NCBI GenBank assembly: GCA_036785325.1
Contig: JAXIVH010000065.1
Coordinates: 390,001 to 454,000, forward strand
From: Urophycis tenuis
Lineage: Eukaryota; Chordata; Actinopteri; Gadiformes; Phycidae
DNA length: 64,000 nucleotides
Direction of reading: 5' to 3'
Shown: positions 36,743 to 49,692 of the stretch, in pieces
Layout of the letters: every line of letters starts with the position of its first letter
Position numbering within the stretch: position 1 is the first letter of the stretch
Notes under the pieces: generated by a model
What the model was told of the DNA's origin: nothing
Databases searched by the model: none
What the model saw: the letters and a program-made list of their open reading frames with translations, nothing else
Position numbers and translations under genes: made by a program

Positions 36743-38111
36743 CTTATTATTTCGACGACCCGTGGGCAAATATAGTCATGCCATACGCCGTTGGAAAGCT
36801 TAGATTTCCCCGCTTAAAATGAGCCCATCTCCAAGCAATTTGGTTGCTCACAGACTAAACTGCGTCAGTTTGACTGAAGTCTACCCAGCAGCTAAAAACA
36901 CACCTTCAACGTTTTAATTAAGATCAATCTTTCCTTACAGAACACAAATTAATTAGCTTAGTATTTCAACGAGCCATGAGTCAATATAGTCTTGCCATAC
37001 GCCGTTGGAAAGCTTAGATTTCCCCGCTTAAAATGAGCCCATCCCCGAGCAATTTGGTCGCTCACAGAAAAAACTGCGTCAGGTTGACTGAAGTCTACCC
37101 AGCAGCTAAAAACATACCTTCAACGTTTCAATTAAGATCAATCGTTCAATAAAGAACACAAAGTAATTTGCTTAGTATTTCAACGACCCATGAGTCAATA
37201 TAGTCTTGCCATACGCCGTTGGAAAGCTTTGATTTCCCCGCTTAAAATGAGCCCATCCGCGAGCAGTCTGGTTGATCACAGACTAAACTGCGTCAGGTTG
37301 ACTGAAGTCTACCCAGCAGCTAAAAACATACCTTCAACGTTTCAATTATCATCAATCTTTCCTTACAGAACACAAATTAATTAGCTTAGTATTTCAACGA
37401 CCCTTTGGTGAATATAGTCTTGCCATACGCCGTTGGAAAGCTTAGATTTCCCCGCTTAAAATGAGCCCATCCGCGAGCAGTCTGGTTGATCACAGACTAA
37501 ACTGCGTCAGGTTGACTGAAGTCTACCCAGCAGCTAAAAGCATACCTTCAACGTTTCAATTAACATCAATCTTTCCTTACAGAATACAAATTAATTAGCT
37601 TATTATTTCAACGACCCATGAGTCAATATAGTCTTGCCATACGCCGTTGGAAAGCTTAGATTTCCCCGCTTAAAATGAGCCCATCCGCGAGCAGTCTGGT
37701 TGATCACAGACTAAACTGCGTCAGGTTGACTGAAGTCTACCCAGCAGCTAAAAACATACCTTCAACGTTTCAATTAAGATCAATCTTTCAATAAAGAACA
37801 CAAATTAATTAGCTTAGTATTTCAACGACCCATGAGTCAATATAGTCTTGCCATACGACGTTGGAAAGCTTAGATTTCCCCGCTTAAAATGAGCCCATCC
37901 GCGAGCAGTCCGGTTGCTCACAGACAAAACTGCGTCAGGTTGACTGAAGTCTACCCAGCAGCTTAAAACATACCTTCAACGTTTCAATTAAGATCAATCT
38001 TTCAATAAAGAACACAAAGTAATTTGCTTAGTATTTCAACGACCCATGAGTCAATATAGGCTTGCCATACACCTTTGGAAAGCTTAGATTTCCCCGCTTA
38101 AAATGAGCCCA
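36743..38111 (+). repeat. 214-bp satellite array, block 7 (6 monomers plus 85 nt)
   Basis: This is the block B counterpart of array block 4 at an offset of 13,003 bp, with the same six monomers and the same AAAGTAATTTGC variants. Confidence 0.95.
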
Positions 38112-38923
38112 AAATGTATCATTGAAGCCATCATTGAGACTTTTCTTTTTAAATTATACCGCATGAACATGGGTCTGCAATAAAGCTTTATATATATTTA
38201 TGTGTGTGTGTGTGTGTTTTAACCACTTACTTGGAACGGCATGATCCCACATCGCTGTGAAGGGACGGTGTTAACGAGGTGGGCGTGCAACCCCTCGAGA
38301 GAGTTGCTGCTTGTTCAGCCGGATGCCGTTCTTAAAACCACCTTCACAGAGACATACAGCTGTATGCCAGGGGGGTCCTGTAACACACAAAATATTGCAA
38401 GGTCCTCATTTATGCTGGTGTCATTTTGAAATGTTACCATATACAAGTTTGAATGGTTTTGACACACGATGACTGCAGAGACAGCTGCAGGATGGCCCTG
38501 GATGCAGGACGGAGGGGGCCTGTGGCTGTGCGGGGAGGACCAGCGGTATGGGTGCTGCCGACACAGGGGGGCGGGCAGGCCACAGGCTGACGCAGCAGGA
38601 GGCCTCGGCTGGAGGCGGGTGGGCGCAGGAGGCTACGGCCGGGTGGAGGACGACAACGCAGTGGGCTGAACGGGCCGGTTGGTGGGAGTCACAGGCTCTG
38701 GCTCATCAACAAATAATCTGGAAATATAAAATACACACGTGATCAGTATTGATATTGATATCTTTTATAAGAACACTGTTCATACTGTTTACACTTTTTA
38801 TACAACTGTTTATACAATGTCCATACTGTTTATTTATTAATGTTTATCACTGACAATAAAGGTGACTTGGTATGACTTGTGTGCTATTTTCTTTCCACAG
38901 TCAACAGAACACACATGAATCAG
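38112..38923 (-). repeat. 0.8-kb composite unit, copy 7
   Basis: This 812-bp unit is the counterpart of copy 4, including the additional G in the GC-rich segment. Confidence 0.85.
38231..38472 (-). pseudogene. Transposase-like exon, decayed (1-bp and 17-bp deletions)
   Basis: It is the counterpart of the copy at 25469-25228, with the same two deletions and the same base next to the donor. Confidence 0.65.
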
Positions 38924-39864
38924 CTTATTATTTCGACGACCCGTGAGCAAATATAGTCATGCCATACGCCGTTGGAAAGCTTAGATTTCCCCGCTTAAAA
39001 TGAGCCCATCTCCAAGCAATTTGGTTGCTCACAGACTAAACTGCGTCAGTTTGACTGAAGTCTACCCAGCAGCTAAAAACACACCTTCAACGTTTTAATT
39101 AAGATCAATCTTTCAATAAAAAACACAAATTAATTAGCTGAGTATTTCAACGACCCATGAGTCAATATAGTCTTGCCATACACCGTTAGAAAGCTTAGAT
39201 TTCCCCGCTCAAAATGAGCCCATCCGCGAGCAGTCTGGTTGATCACAGACTAAACTGCGTCAGGTTGACTGAAGTCTACCCAGCAGCTAAAAACATACCT
39301 TCAACGTTTCAATCAACATCAATCTTTCCTCACAGAACACAAATTAATTAGCTTAGTATTTCAACGACCCATGAGTCAATATAGTCTTGCCATACGCCGT
39401 TGAAAAGCTTAGATTTCCCCGCTTAAAATGAGCCCATCCGCGAGCAGTCCGGTTGCTCACAGACAAAACTGCCTCAGGTTGACTGAAGTCTACCCAGCAG
39501 CTAAAAACATACCTTCAAGGTTTCAATTAAGATCAATCTTTCCTTACAGAACACAAATAAATTAGCTTAGTATTTCAACGAGCCATGAGTCAATATAGTC
39601 TTGCCATACGCCGTTGGAAAGCTTAGATTTCCCCGCTTAAAATGAGCCCATCCCCGAGCAATTTGGTTGCTCACAGGCAAAACTGCGTCAGGTTGACTGA
39701 AGTCTACCCAGCAGCTAAAAACATACCTTCAACGTTTCAATTAAGATCAATCTTTCAATAAAGAACACAAAGTAATTTGCTTAGTATTTCAACGACCCAT
39801 GAGTCAATATAGGCTTGCCATACACCGTTGGAAAGCTTAGATTTCCCCGCTTAAAATGAGCCCA
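38924..39864 (+). repeat. 214-bp satellite array, block 8 (4 monomers plus 85 nt)
   Basis: This is the counterpart of array block 5 at an offset of 13,003 bp: four monomers and an 85-nt partial one. Confidence 0.95.
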
Positions 39865-40675
39865 AAATGTATCATTGAAGCCATTATTGAGACTTTTCTT
39901 TTTAAATTATACCGCATGAACATGGGTCTGCAATAAAGCTTTATATATATTTATCTGTGTGTGTGTGTGTTTTAATCACTTACTTGGAACGGCATGATCC
40001 CACATCGCTGTGAAGGGACGGCGTTAACGAGGTGGGTGTGCAACCCCTCGAGAGAGTTGCTGCTTGTTCAGCCGGATGCCGTTCTTAAAACCACCTTCAC
40101 AGAGACATACAGCTGTATGCCAGGGGGGTCCTGTAACACACAAAATATTGCAAGGTCCTCATTTATGCTGGTGTCATTTTGAAATGTTACCATATACAAG
40201 TTTGAATGGTTTTGACACACGATGACTGCAGAGACAGCTGCAGGATGGCCCTGGATGCAGGACGGAGGGGGCCTGTGGCTGTGCGGGGAGGACCAGCGGT
40301 ATGGGTGCTGCCGACACAGGGGGCGGGCAGGCCACAGGCTGACGCAGCAGGAGGCCTCGGCTGGAGGCGGGCGGGCGCAGGAGGCTACGGCCGGGTGGAG
40401 GACGACAACGCAGTGGGCTGAACGGGCCAGTTGGTGGGAGTCACAGGCTCTGGCTCATCAACAAATAATCTGGAAATATAAAATACACACGTGATCAGTA
40501 TTGATATTGAAATCTTTTATAAGAACACTGTTCATACTGTTTACACTTTTTATGCAACTGTTTATACAATGTCCATACTGTTTATTTATTAATGTTTATC
40601 ACTGACAATAAAGGTGACTTGGTATGACTTGTGTGCTATTTTCTTTCCACAGTCAACAGAACACACATGAATCAG
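39865..40675 (-). repeat. 0.8-kb composite unit, copy 8
   Basis: This 811-bp unit is the counterpart of copies 2 and 5 and opens the partial third block. Confidence 0.85.
39984..40225 (-). pseudogene. Transposase-like exon, decayed (1-bp and 17-bp deletions)
   Basis: It has the same lesions as the copies at 14397-14156 and 27222-26981, with splice-site candidates kept. It is the rightmost copy of the doubly deleted class; every unit further right retains the 17 bp. Confidence 0.7.
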
Positions 40676-43600
40676 CTTATTATTTCGACGACCCGTGGGC
40701 AAATATAGTCATGCCATACGCCGTTGGAAAGCTTAGATTTCCCCGCTTAAAATGAGCCCATCTCCAAGCAATTTGGTTGCTCACAGACTAAACTGCGTCA
40801 GTTTGACTGAAGTCTACCCAGCAGCTAAAAACACACCTTCAACGTTTTAATTAAGATCAATCTTTCAATAAAAAACACAAATTAATTAGCTGAGTATTTC
40901 AACGACCCATGAGTCAATATAGTCTTGCCATACGCCGTTAGAAAGCTTAGATTTCCCGGCTCAAAATAAGCCCATCCGCGAGCAGTCTGGTTGATCACAG
41001 ACTAAACTGCGTCAGGTTGACTGAAGTCTACCCAGCAGCTAAAAACATACCTTCAACGTTTCAATCAACATCAATCTTTCCTCACAGAACACAAATTAAT
41101 TAGCTTAGTATTTCAACGACCCATGAGTCAATATAGTCTTGCCATACGCCGTTGAAAAGCTTAGATTTCCCCGCTTAAAATGAGCCCATCCACGAGCAGT
41201 CTGGTTGATCACAGACTAAACTGCGTCAGGTTGACTGAAGTCTACCCAGCAGCTAAAAACATACCTTCAACGTTTCAATTAACACCAATCTTTCCTTACA
41301 GAGCACAAATTAATTAGCTTAGTATTTCAACGATCCTTTGGTGAATATAGTCTTGCCATACGCCGTTGGAAAGCTTCGATTTCCCCGCTTATAATGAGCC
41401 CATCCCCGAGCAATTTTGTTGCTCAGAGACAAAACTGCGTCAGGTTGACTGAAGTCTACCCAGCAGCTAAAAGCATACCTTCAACGTTTCAATTAACATC
41501 AATCTTCCCTTACAGAACACAAATTAATTAGCTTATTATATCAACGACCCATGAGTCAATATAGTCTTGCCATACGCCGTTGGAAAGCTTAGATTTCCCC
41601 GCTTAAAATGAGCCCATACCTGAGCAATTTGGTTGCTCACAGACAAAACTGCGTCAGGTTGACTGAAGTCTACCCAGAAGCTAAAAACATACCTTCAACG
41701 TTTCAATTAACATCAATCTTTCCTTACAGAACACAAATTAATTAGCTTAGTATTTCAACGACCCTTTGGTGAATATAGTCTTGCCATACGCTGTTGGAAA
41801 GCTTAGATTTCCCCGCTTAAAATGAGCCCATCCGCGAGCAGTCTGGTTGCTCACAGACTAAACTGAAGTCTACCCAGAAGCTAAAAACATACCTTCAACG
41901 TTTCAATTAACATCAATCTTTCCTTACAGAACACAAATTAATTAGCTTAGTATTTCAACGACCCTTTGGTAAATATAGTCTTGCCATACGCCGTTGGAAA
42001 GCTTAGATTTCCCCGCTTATAAGGAGCCCATCCCTGAGCAATTTGGTTGCTCACAGACAAAACTGCGTCAGGTTGACTGAGGTCTACACAGCAGCTAAAA
42101 GCATACCTTCAACGTTTCAATTAACATCAATCTTTCCTTACAGAACACAAATTAATTAGCTTAGTATTTCAACGATTCATGAGTCAATATAGTCTTGCCA
42201 TACGCCGTTGGAAAGCTTAGATTTCCCCGCTTAAAATGAGCCCATACCTGAGCAATTTGGTTGCTCACAGACAAAACTGCGTCAGGTTGACTGAAGTCTA
42301 CCCAGAAGCTAAAAACATACCTTCAACGTTTCAATTAACATCAATCTTTCCTTACAGAACACAAATTAATTAGCTTAGTATTTCAACGACCCTTTGGTGA
42401 ATATAGTCTTGCCATACGCTGTTGGAAAGCTTAGATTTCCCCGCTTAAAATGAGCCCATCCGCGAGCAGTCTGGTTGCTCACAGACTAAACTGCGTCAGG
42501 TTGACTGAAGTCTACCCAGCAGCTAAAAACATACCTTCAACGTTTCAATTAACATCAATCTTTCCTTACAGAACACAAATTAATTAGCTTAGTATTTCAA
42601 CGACCCTTTGGTGAATATAGTCTTGCCATACGCCGTTGGAAAGCTTAGATTTCCCCGCTTTTAAGGAGCCCATCCCCGAGCAATTTGGTTGCTCACAGAC
42701 AAAACTGCGTCAGGTTGACTGAAGTCTACACAGCAGCTAAAAGCATACCTTCAACGTTTCAATTAACATCAATCTTTCCTTACAGAACACAAATTAATTA
42801 GCTTAGTATTTCAACGATTCATGAGTCAATATAGTCTTGCCATACGCCGTTGGAAAGCTTAGATTTCCCCGCTTATAATGAGCCCATCCCCGAGCAATTT
42901 GGTTGCCCACAGACAAAATTGCGTCAGGTTGACTGAAGTCTACCCAGCAGCTAAAAACATACCTTCAACGTTTCAATTAAGATCAATCTTTCCTTACAGA
43001 ACACAAATTAATTAGCTTAGTATTTCAACGACCCTTTGGTGAATATAGTCTTGCCATACGCCGTTGGAAAGCTTAGATTTCCCCGCTTATAATGAGCCCA
43101 TCCCCGAGCAATTTGGTTGCTCACAGACAAAACTGCGTCAGGTTGACTGAAGTCTACACAGCAGCTAAAAGCATACCTTCAACGTTTCAATTAACATCAA
43201 TCTTTCCTTACAGAACACAAATTAATTAGCTTAGTATTTCAACGACCCTTTGGTGAATATAGTCTTGCCATACGCCGTTGGAAAGCTTAGATTTCCCCGC
43301 TTATAAGGAGCCCATCCCCGAGCAATTTGGTTGCTCACAGACAAAACTGCGTCAGGTTGACTGAAGTCTACGAAGCAGCTAAAAGCATACCTTCAACGTT
43401 TCAATTAACATCAATCTTTCCTTACAGAACACAAATTAATTAGCTTAGTATTTCAACGATTCATGAGTCAATATAGTCTTGCCATACGCCGTTGGAAAGC
43501 TTAGATTTCCCCGCTTAAAATGAGCCCATCCCCGAGCAATTTGGTTGCCCACAGACAAAATTGCGTCAGGTTGACTGAAGTCTACCCAGCAGCTAAAAAC

Positions 43601-46600
43601 ATACCTTCTACGTTTCAATTAAGATCAATCTTTCCTTACAGAACACAAATTAATTAGCTTAGTATTTCAACGACCCTTTGGTGAATATAGTCTTGCCATA
43701 CACCCTTGGAAAGCTTAGATTTCCCCGCTTATAATGAGCCCATCCCCGAGCAATTTGGTTGCTCACAGACAAAACTGCGTCAGGTTGACTGAAGTCTACA
43801 CAGCAGCTAAAAGCATACCTTCAACGTTTCAATTAACATCAATCTTTCCTTACAGAACACAAATTAATTAGCTTAGTATTTCAACGACCCATGAGTCAAT
43901 ATAGTCTTGCCATACGCCGTTGGAAAGCTTTGATTTCCCCGCTTAAAATGAGCCCATCCGCGAGCAGTCTGGTTGATCACAGACATAACTGCGTCAGGTT
44001 GACTGAAGTCTACCCAGCAGCTAAAAACATACCTTCAACGTTTCAATTAACATCAATCTTCCCTTACAGAACACAAATTAATTAGCTTAGTATTTCAACG
44101 ACCCTTTGGTGAATATAGTCTTGCCATACGCCGTTGGAAAGCTTAGATTTCCCCGCTTAAAATGAGCCCATCCGCGAGCAGTCTGGTTGCTCAGACTAAA
44201 CTGCGTCAGGTTGACTGAAGTCTACCCAGCAGCTAAAAACATACCTTCAACGTTTCAATTAACATCAATCTTTCCTTACAGAACACAAATTAATTAGCTT
44301 AGTATTTCAACGACCCTTTGGTGAATATAGTCTTGCCATACGCCGTTGGAAAGCTTAGATTTCCCCGCTTATAATGAGCCCATCCCCGAGCAATTTGGTT
44401 GCTCACAGACAAAACTGCGTCAGGTTGACTGAAGTCTACACAGCAGCTAAAAGCATACCTTCAACGTTTCAATTAACATCAATCTTTCCTTACAGAACAC
44501 AAATTAATTAGCTTAGTATTTCAACGACCCATGAGTCAATATAGTCTGGCCATACGCCGTTGGAAAGCTTAGATTTCCCCGCTTAAAATGAGCCCATACC
44601 TGAGCAATTTGGTTGCTCACAGACAAAACTGCGTCAGGTTGACTGAAGTCTACCCAGAAGCTAAAAACATACCTTCAACGTTTCAATTAACATCAATCTT
44701 TCCTTACAGAACACAAATTAATTAGCTTAGTATTTCAACGACCCTTTGGTGAATATAGTCTTGCCATACGCCGTTGGAAAGCTTAGATTTCCCCGCTTAA
44801 AATGAGCCCATCCCCGAGCAATTTGGTTGCCCACAGACAAAATTGCGTCAGGTTGACTGAAGTCTACCCAGCAGCTAAAAACATACCTTCAACGTTTCAA
44901 TTAACATCAATCTTTCCTTACAGAACACAAATTAATTAGCTTAGTATTTCAACGACCCTTTGGTGAATATAGTCTTGCCATACGCTGTTGGAAAGCTTAG
45001 ATTTCCCCGCTTAAAATGAGCCCATCCGCGAGCAGTCTGGTTGCTCACAGACTACACTGAAGTCTACCCAGAAGCTAAAAACATACCTTCAACGTTTCAA
45101 TTAACATCAATCTTTCCTTACAGAACACAAATTAATTAGCTTAGTATTTCAACGACCCTTTGGTAAATATAGTCTTGCCATACGCCGTTGGAAAGCTTAG
45201 ATTTCCCCGCTTATAAGGAGCCCATCCCTGAGCAATTTGGTTGCTCACAGACAAAACTGCGTCAGGTTGACTGAGGTCTACACAGCAGCTAAAAGCATAC
45301 CTTCAACGTTTCAATTAACATCAATCTTTCCTTACAGAACACAAATTAATTAGCTTAGTATTTCAACGATTCATGAGTCAATATAGTCTTGCCATACGCC
45401 GTTGGAAAGCTTAGATTTCCCCGCTTAAAATGAGCCCATACCTGAGCAATTTGGTTGCTCACAGACAAAACTGCGTCAGGTTGACTGAAGTCTACCCAGA
45501 AGCTAAAAACATACCTTCAACGTTTCAATTAACATCAATCTTTCCTTACAGAACACAAATTAATTAGCTTAGTATTTCAACGACCCTTTGGTGAATATAG
45601 TCTTGCCATACGCTGTTGGAAAGCTTAGATTTCCCCGCTTAAAATGAGCCCATCCGCGAGCAGTCTGGTTGCTCACAGACTAAACTGCGTCAGGTTGACT
45701 GAAGTCTACCCAGCAGCTAAAAACATACCTTCAACGTTTCAATTAACATCAATCTTTCCTTACAGAACACAAATTAATTAGCTTAGTATTTCAACGACCC
45801 TTTGGTGAATATAGTCTTGCCATACGCCGTTGGAAAGCTTAGATTTCCCCGCTTTTAAGGAGCCCATCCCCGAGCAATTTGGTTGCTCACAGACAAAACT
45901 GCGTCAGGTTGACTGAAGTCTACACAGCAGCTAAAAGCATACCTTCAACGTTTCAATTAACATCAATCTTTCCTTAGAGAACACAAATTAATTAGCTTAG
46001 TATTTCAACGATTCATGAGTCAATATAGTCTTGCCATACGCCGTTGGAAAGCTTAGATTTCCCCGCTTATAATGAGCCCATCCCCGAGCAATTTGGTTGC
46101 CCACAGACAAAATTGCGTCAGGTTGACTGAAGTCTACCCAGCAGCTAAAAACATACCTTCAACGTTTCAATTAAGATCAATCTTTCCTTACAGAACACAA
46201 ATTAATTAGCTTAGTATTTCAACGACCCTTTGGTGAATATAGTCTTGCCATACGCCGTTGGAAAGCTTAGATTTCCCCGCTTATAATGAGCCCATCCCCG
46301 AGCAATTTGGTTGCTCACAGACAAAACTGTGTCAGGTTGACTGAAGTCTACACAGCAGCTAAAAGCATACCTTCAACGTTTCAATTAACATCAATCTTTC
46401 CTTACAGAACACAAATTAATTAGCTTAGTATTTCAACGACCCTTTGGTGAATATAGTCTTGCCATACGCCGTTGGAAAGCTTAGATTTCCCCGCTTAAAA
46501 TGAGCCCATCCGCGAGCAGTCTGGTTGATCACAAACTAAACTGCGTCAGTTTGACTGAAGTCTACCCAGCAGCTAAAAACATACCTTCAACGTTTCAATT

Positions 46601-48863
46601 AAGATCAATCTTTCAATAAAGAACACAAATTAATTAGCTTAGTATTTCAACAACCAATGAGTCAATATAGTCGTGCCATACGCCGTTGGAAAGCTTAGAT
46701 TTCCCCGCTTAAAATGAGCCCATTCGCGAGCAGTCTGGTTGATCACAGACTAAACTGCGTCAGGTTGACTGAAGTCTACCCAGCAGCTAAAAACATACCT
46801 TCAACGTTTCAATTAACATCAATCTTTCCTTACAGAACAGAAATTAATTAGCTTAGTATTTCAACGACCCATGAGTCAATATAGTCTTGCCATACGCCGT
46901 TGGAAAGCTTAGATTTCCCCGCTTAAAATGAGCCCATCCGCGAGCAGTCTGGTTGATTACAGACTAAACTGCATCAGGTTGACTGAAGTCTACCCAGCAG
47001 CTAAAAACATACCTTCAACGTTTCAATTAAGATCAATCTTTCAATAAAGAACACAAATTAATTAGCTCAGTATTTCAACGACCCATGAGTCAATATAGTC
47101 GTGCCATACGCCGTTGGAAAGCTTAGATTTCCCCGCTTAAAATGAGCCCATTCGCGAGCAGTCTGGTTGATCACAGACTAAACTGCGTCAGGTTGACTGA
47201 AGTCTACCCAGCAGCTAAAAACATACCTTCAACGTTTCAATTAACATCAATCTTTCCTTACAGAACAGAAATTAATTAGCTTAGTATTTCAACGACCCAT
47301 GAGTCAATATAGTCTTGCCATACGCCGTTGGAAAGCTTAGATTTCCCCGCTTAAAATGAGCCCATCCGCGACCAGTCTGGTTGATTACAGACTAAACTGC
47401 ATTATGTTGACTGAAGTCTACCCAGCAGCTAAAAACATACCTTCAACGTTTCAATTAAGATCAATCTTTCAATAAAGAACACAAATTAATTAGCTCAGTA
47501 TTTCAACGACCCATGAGTCAATATAGTCTTGCCATACGCCGTTGGAAAGCTTAGATTTCCCCGCTTAAAATGAGCCCATTCCCGAGCAGTCTGGTTGATC
47601 ACAGACTTAACTGCGTCAGGTTGACTGAAGTCTACCCAGCAGCTAAAAACATACCTTCAACGTTTCAATTAACATCAATCTTTCCTTACAGAACAGAAAT
47701 TAATTAGCTTAGTATTTCAACGACCCATGAGTCAATATAGTCTTGCCATACGCCGTTGGAAAGCTTAGATTTCCCCGCTTAAAATGAGCCCATCCGCGAG
47801 CAGTCTGGTTGATTACAGACTAAACTGCATCAGGTTGACTGAAGTCTACCCAGCAGCTAAAAACATACCTTCAACGTTTCAATTAAGATCAATCTTTCCT
47901 TACAGAACACAAATTAATTAGCTTAGTATTTCAACGACCCTTTGGTGAATATAGTCTTGCCATACGCCGTTGGAAAGCTCAGATTTTCCCGCTTATAAAG
48001 AGCCCATCCCCCAGCAATTTGGTTGCTCACAGACAAAACTGCGTCAGGTTGACTGAAGTCTACCCAGCAGCTAAAAAACATACCTTTAAAGTTTCATTTA
48101 AGATCAATCTTTCCTTACAGAACACAAATTAATTAGCTTAGTATTTCAACGACCCTTTGGTGAATATAGTCTTGCCATACGCCGTTGGAAAGCTTAGATT
48201 TCCCCGCTTAAAATGAGCCCATCCGCGAGCAGTCTGGTTGATTACAGACTAAACTGCATCAGGTTGACTGAAGTCTACCCAGCAGCTAAAAACATACCTT
48301 CAACGTTTCAATTAACATCAATCTTTCCTAACAGAACACAAATTAATTAGCTCAGTATTTCAACGACCCATGAGTCAATATAGTCTTGCCATACGCCGTT
48401 GGAAAGCTTAGATTTCCCCGCTTAAAATGAGCCCATCCCCGAGCAATTTGGTTGCTCAAAGACGAAACTGCGTCAGGTTGACTGAAGTCTACCCAGCAGC
48501 TAAAAACATACCTTCAACGTTTCAATTAAGATCAATCTTTCCTTACAGAACACAAATTAATTAGCTTAGTATTTCAACGACCCTTTGGTGAATATAGTCT
48601 TGCCATACGCCGTTGGAAATCTTAGGTTTGCCTGCTTATAATGAGCCCATCCCGGAGCAATTTGGTTGCTCACAGACAAAACTGCGTCAGGTTGACTGAA
48701 GTCTACCCAGCAGCTAAAAACATACCTTCAACGTTTCAATTAAGATCAATCTTTCAATAAGGAACACAAATTAATTAGCTTAGTATTTCAACGACCCATG
48801 AGTCAATATAGTCTTGCCATACGCCGTTGGAAAGCTTAGATTTCCCCGTTTAAAATGAGCCCA
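40676..48863 (+). repeat. 214-bp satellite array, block 9 (38 monomers plus 85 nt)
   Basis: There are 38 monomers, with two 14-bp deletions (about 41,867 and 45,058), one 2-bp deletion (about 44,191) and one 1-bp gain (CTAAAAAACATACC near 48,073). Together these account exactly for the length. The left part to about 46,490 is block C. The right part is a different lineage with GATTACAGAC, CCATTCGCGAG and GCATCAGG variants, shared with 60.3-63.5 kb. The monomer near 47,977 has GCTCAGATTTTCCCGC like the very first monomer of the locus. Confidence 0.95.
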
Positions 48864-49279
48864 AAATGTATCATTGAAGCCATCATTGAGACTTTTCTTT
48901 TTAAATTATACCGCATGAACATGGGTCTGCAATAAAGCTTTATATATATTTATGTGTGTGTGTGTGTGTTTTAATCACTTACTTGGAACGGCATGATCCC
49001 ACATCGCTGTGAAGGGACGGCGTTAACGAGGTGGGCGTGCAACCCCTCGAGAGAGTTGCTGCCTCGCCGGCACTTGTACTTGTTCAGCCGGATGCCGTTC
49101 TTCACAACCACCTTCACAGAGACATACAGCTGTATGCCAGGGGGGTCCTGTAACACACAACCTATTGCAAGGTCCTCATTTATGCTGGTGTCATTTTGAA
49201 ATGTTACCATATACAAGTTTGAATGGTTTTGACACACGATGACTGCAGAGACAGCTGCAGGATGGCCCTGGATGCAGGA
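46470..49279 (+). repeat. Right-hand long repeat, copy R1
   Basis: Landmarks recur in the last 3.7 kb of the window: GATCACAAACTAAACTG at 46527 and 60392 (offset 13,865), and GCTCAGATTTTCCC at 47977 and 62698 (offset 14,721). The 856-bp rise is exactly four monomers gained in the right copy. At the offset of 14,721 the composite units at 48864 and 63585 align to the window end. Confidence 0.8.
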
Positions 49280-49692
49280 CGGAGGGGGCCTGTGGCTGTG
49301 CGGGGAGGACCAGCGGTATGGGTGCTGCCGACACAGGGGGCGGGCAGGCCACAGGCTGACGCAGCAGGAGGCCTCGGCTGGAGGCGGGTGGGCGCAGGAG
49401 GCTTCGGCCGGGTGGAGGACGACAACGCAGTGGGCTGAACGGGCCGGTTGGTGGGAGTCACAGGCTCTGGCTCATCAACAAATAATCTGGAAATATAAAA
49501 TACACACGTGATCAGTATTGATATTGATATCTTTTATAAGAACACTGTTCATACTGTTTACACTTTTTATACAACTGTTTATACAATGTCCATACTGTTT
49601 ATTTATTAAAGTTTATCACTGAAAATAAAGGTGACTTGGTATGACTTGTGTGCTATTTTCTTTCCACAGTCAACAGAACACACATGAATCAG
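48864..49692 (-). repeat. 0.8-kb composite unit, copy 9 (intact exon class)
   Basis: This 829-bp, full-length unit is taken as reference. In plus order it has AT-rich sequence with AATAAA near 48,931, a GT microsatellite at about 48955-48969, the minus-strand exon, a GC-rich segment at about 49245-49470, an AT-rich segment with AATAAA near 49,625, and a polypyrimidine tract ending CCACAG near 49,669. The following monomer starts TTATTATTTCGACGACCAAT. Confidence 0.88.
48983..49242 (-). CDS. Intact transposase-like exon (C-terminal catalytic segment, partial gene)
   Basis: The candidate exon is 260 bp: an acceptor CTGTCTCTGCAG upstream, two bases completing a codon, 86 codons, and a phase-0 donor CCAA|GTAAGT. 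Residues 27-39 read GCVLQDPPGIQLY; residues 55-68 read YKCRRGSNSLEGLH; it ends MPFQ. Blocks of the form GC..DP.G..LY and YRC.RGTN..EG.H are, from memory, the C-terminal hallmark of large fish and fungal transposase-like proteins (the KDZ-like group is my best guess); the E of EG.H is the likely third catalytic acid. The same frame stays open upstream to a TGA at 49474-49472, so the 5' boundary is uncertain. No second exon or start codon is visible. It could be a domesticated gene fragment or passenger DNA. Confidence 0.6.

Larger units (their letters stand above)
26862..39864 (+). repeat. 13-kb block B (second tandem large duplication)
   Basis: Block B contains composite units 5, 6 and 7. It differs from block A by one additional monomer near 33.85-34.07 kb, a 36-bp deletion near 36,292 and scattered single bases (for example CGACCCATGAG at 32,164 against CGACTCATGAG at 19,340). 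Confidence 0.85.
39865..46490 (+). repeat. 13-kb block C (third copy, left part only)
   Basis: It follows block B at +13,003 bp. After the three-monomer repeat near 42.6 kb the offset drops to 12,361 bp (31530 against 43891). The 642-bp difference is exactly three monomers missing in block C. Similarity to block B stops inside a monomer near 46,490, where sequence of the right-hand type (GATCACAAACTAAACTGCG) takes over. Confidence 0.8.
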
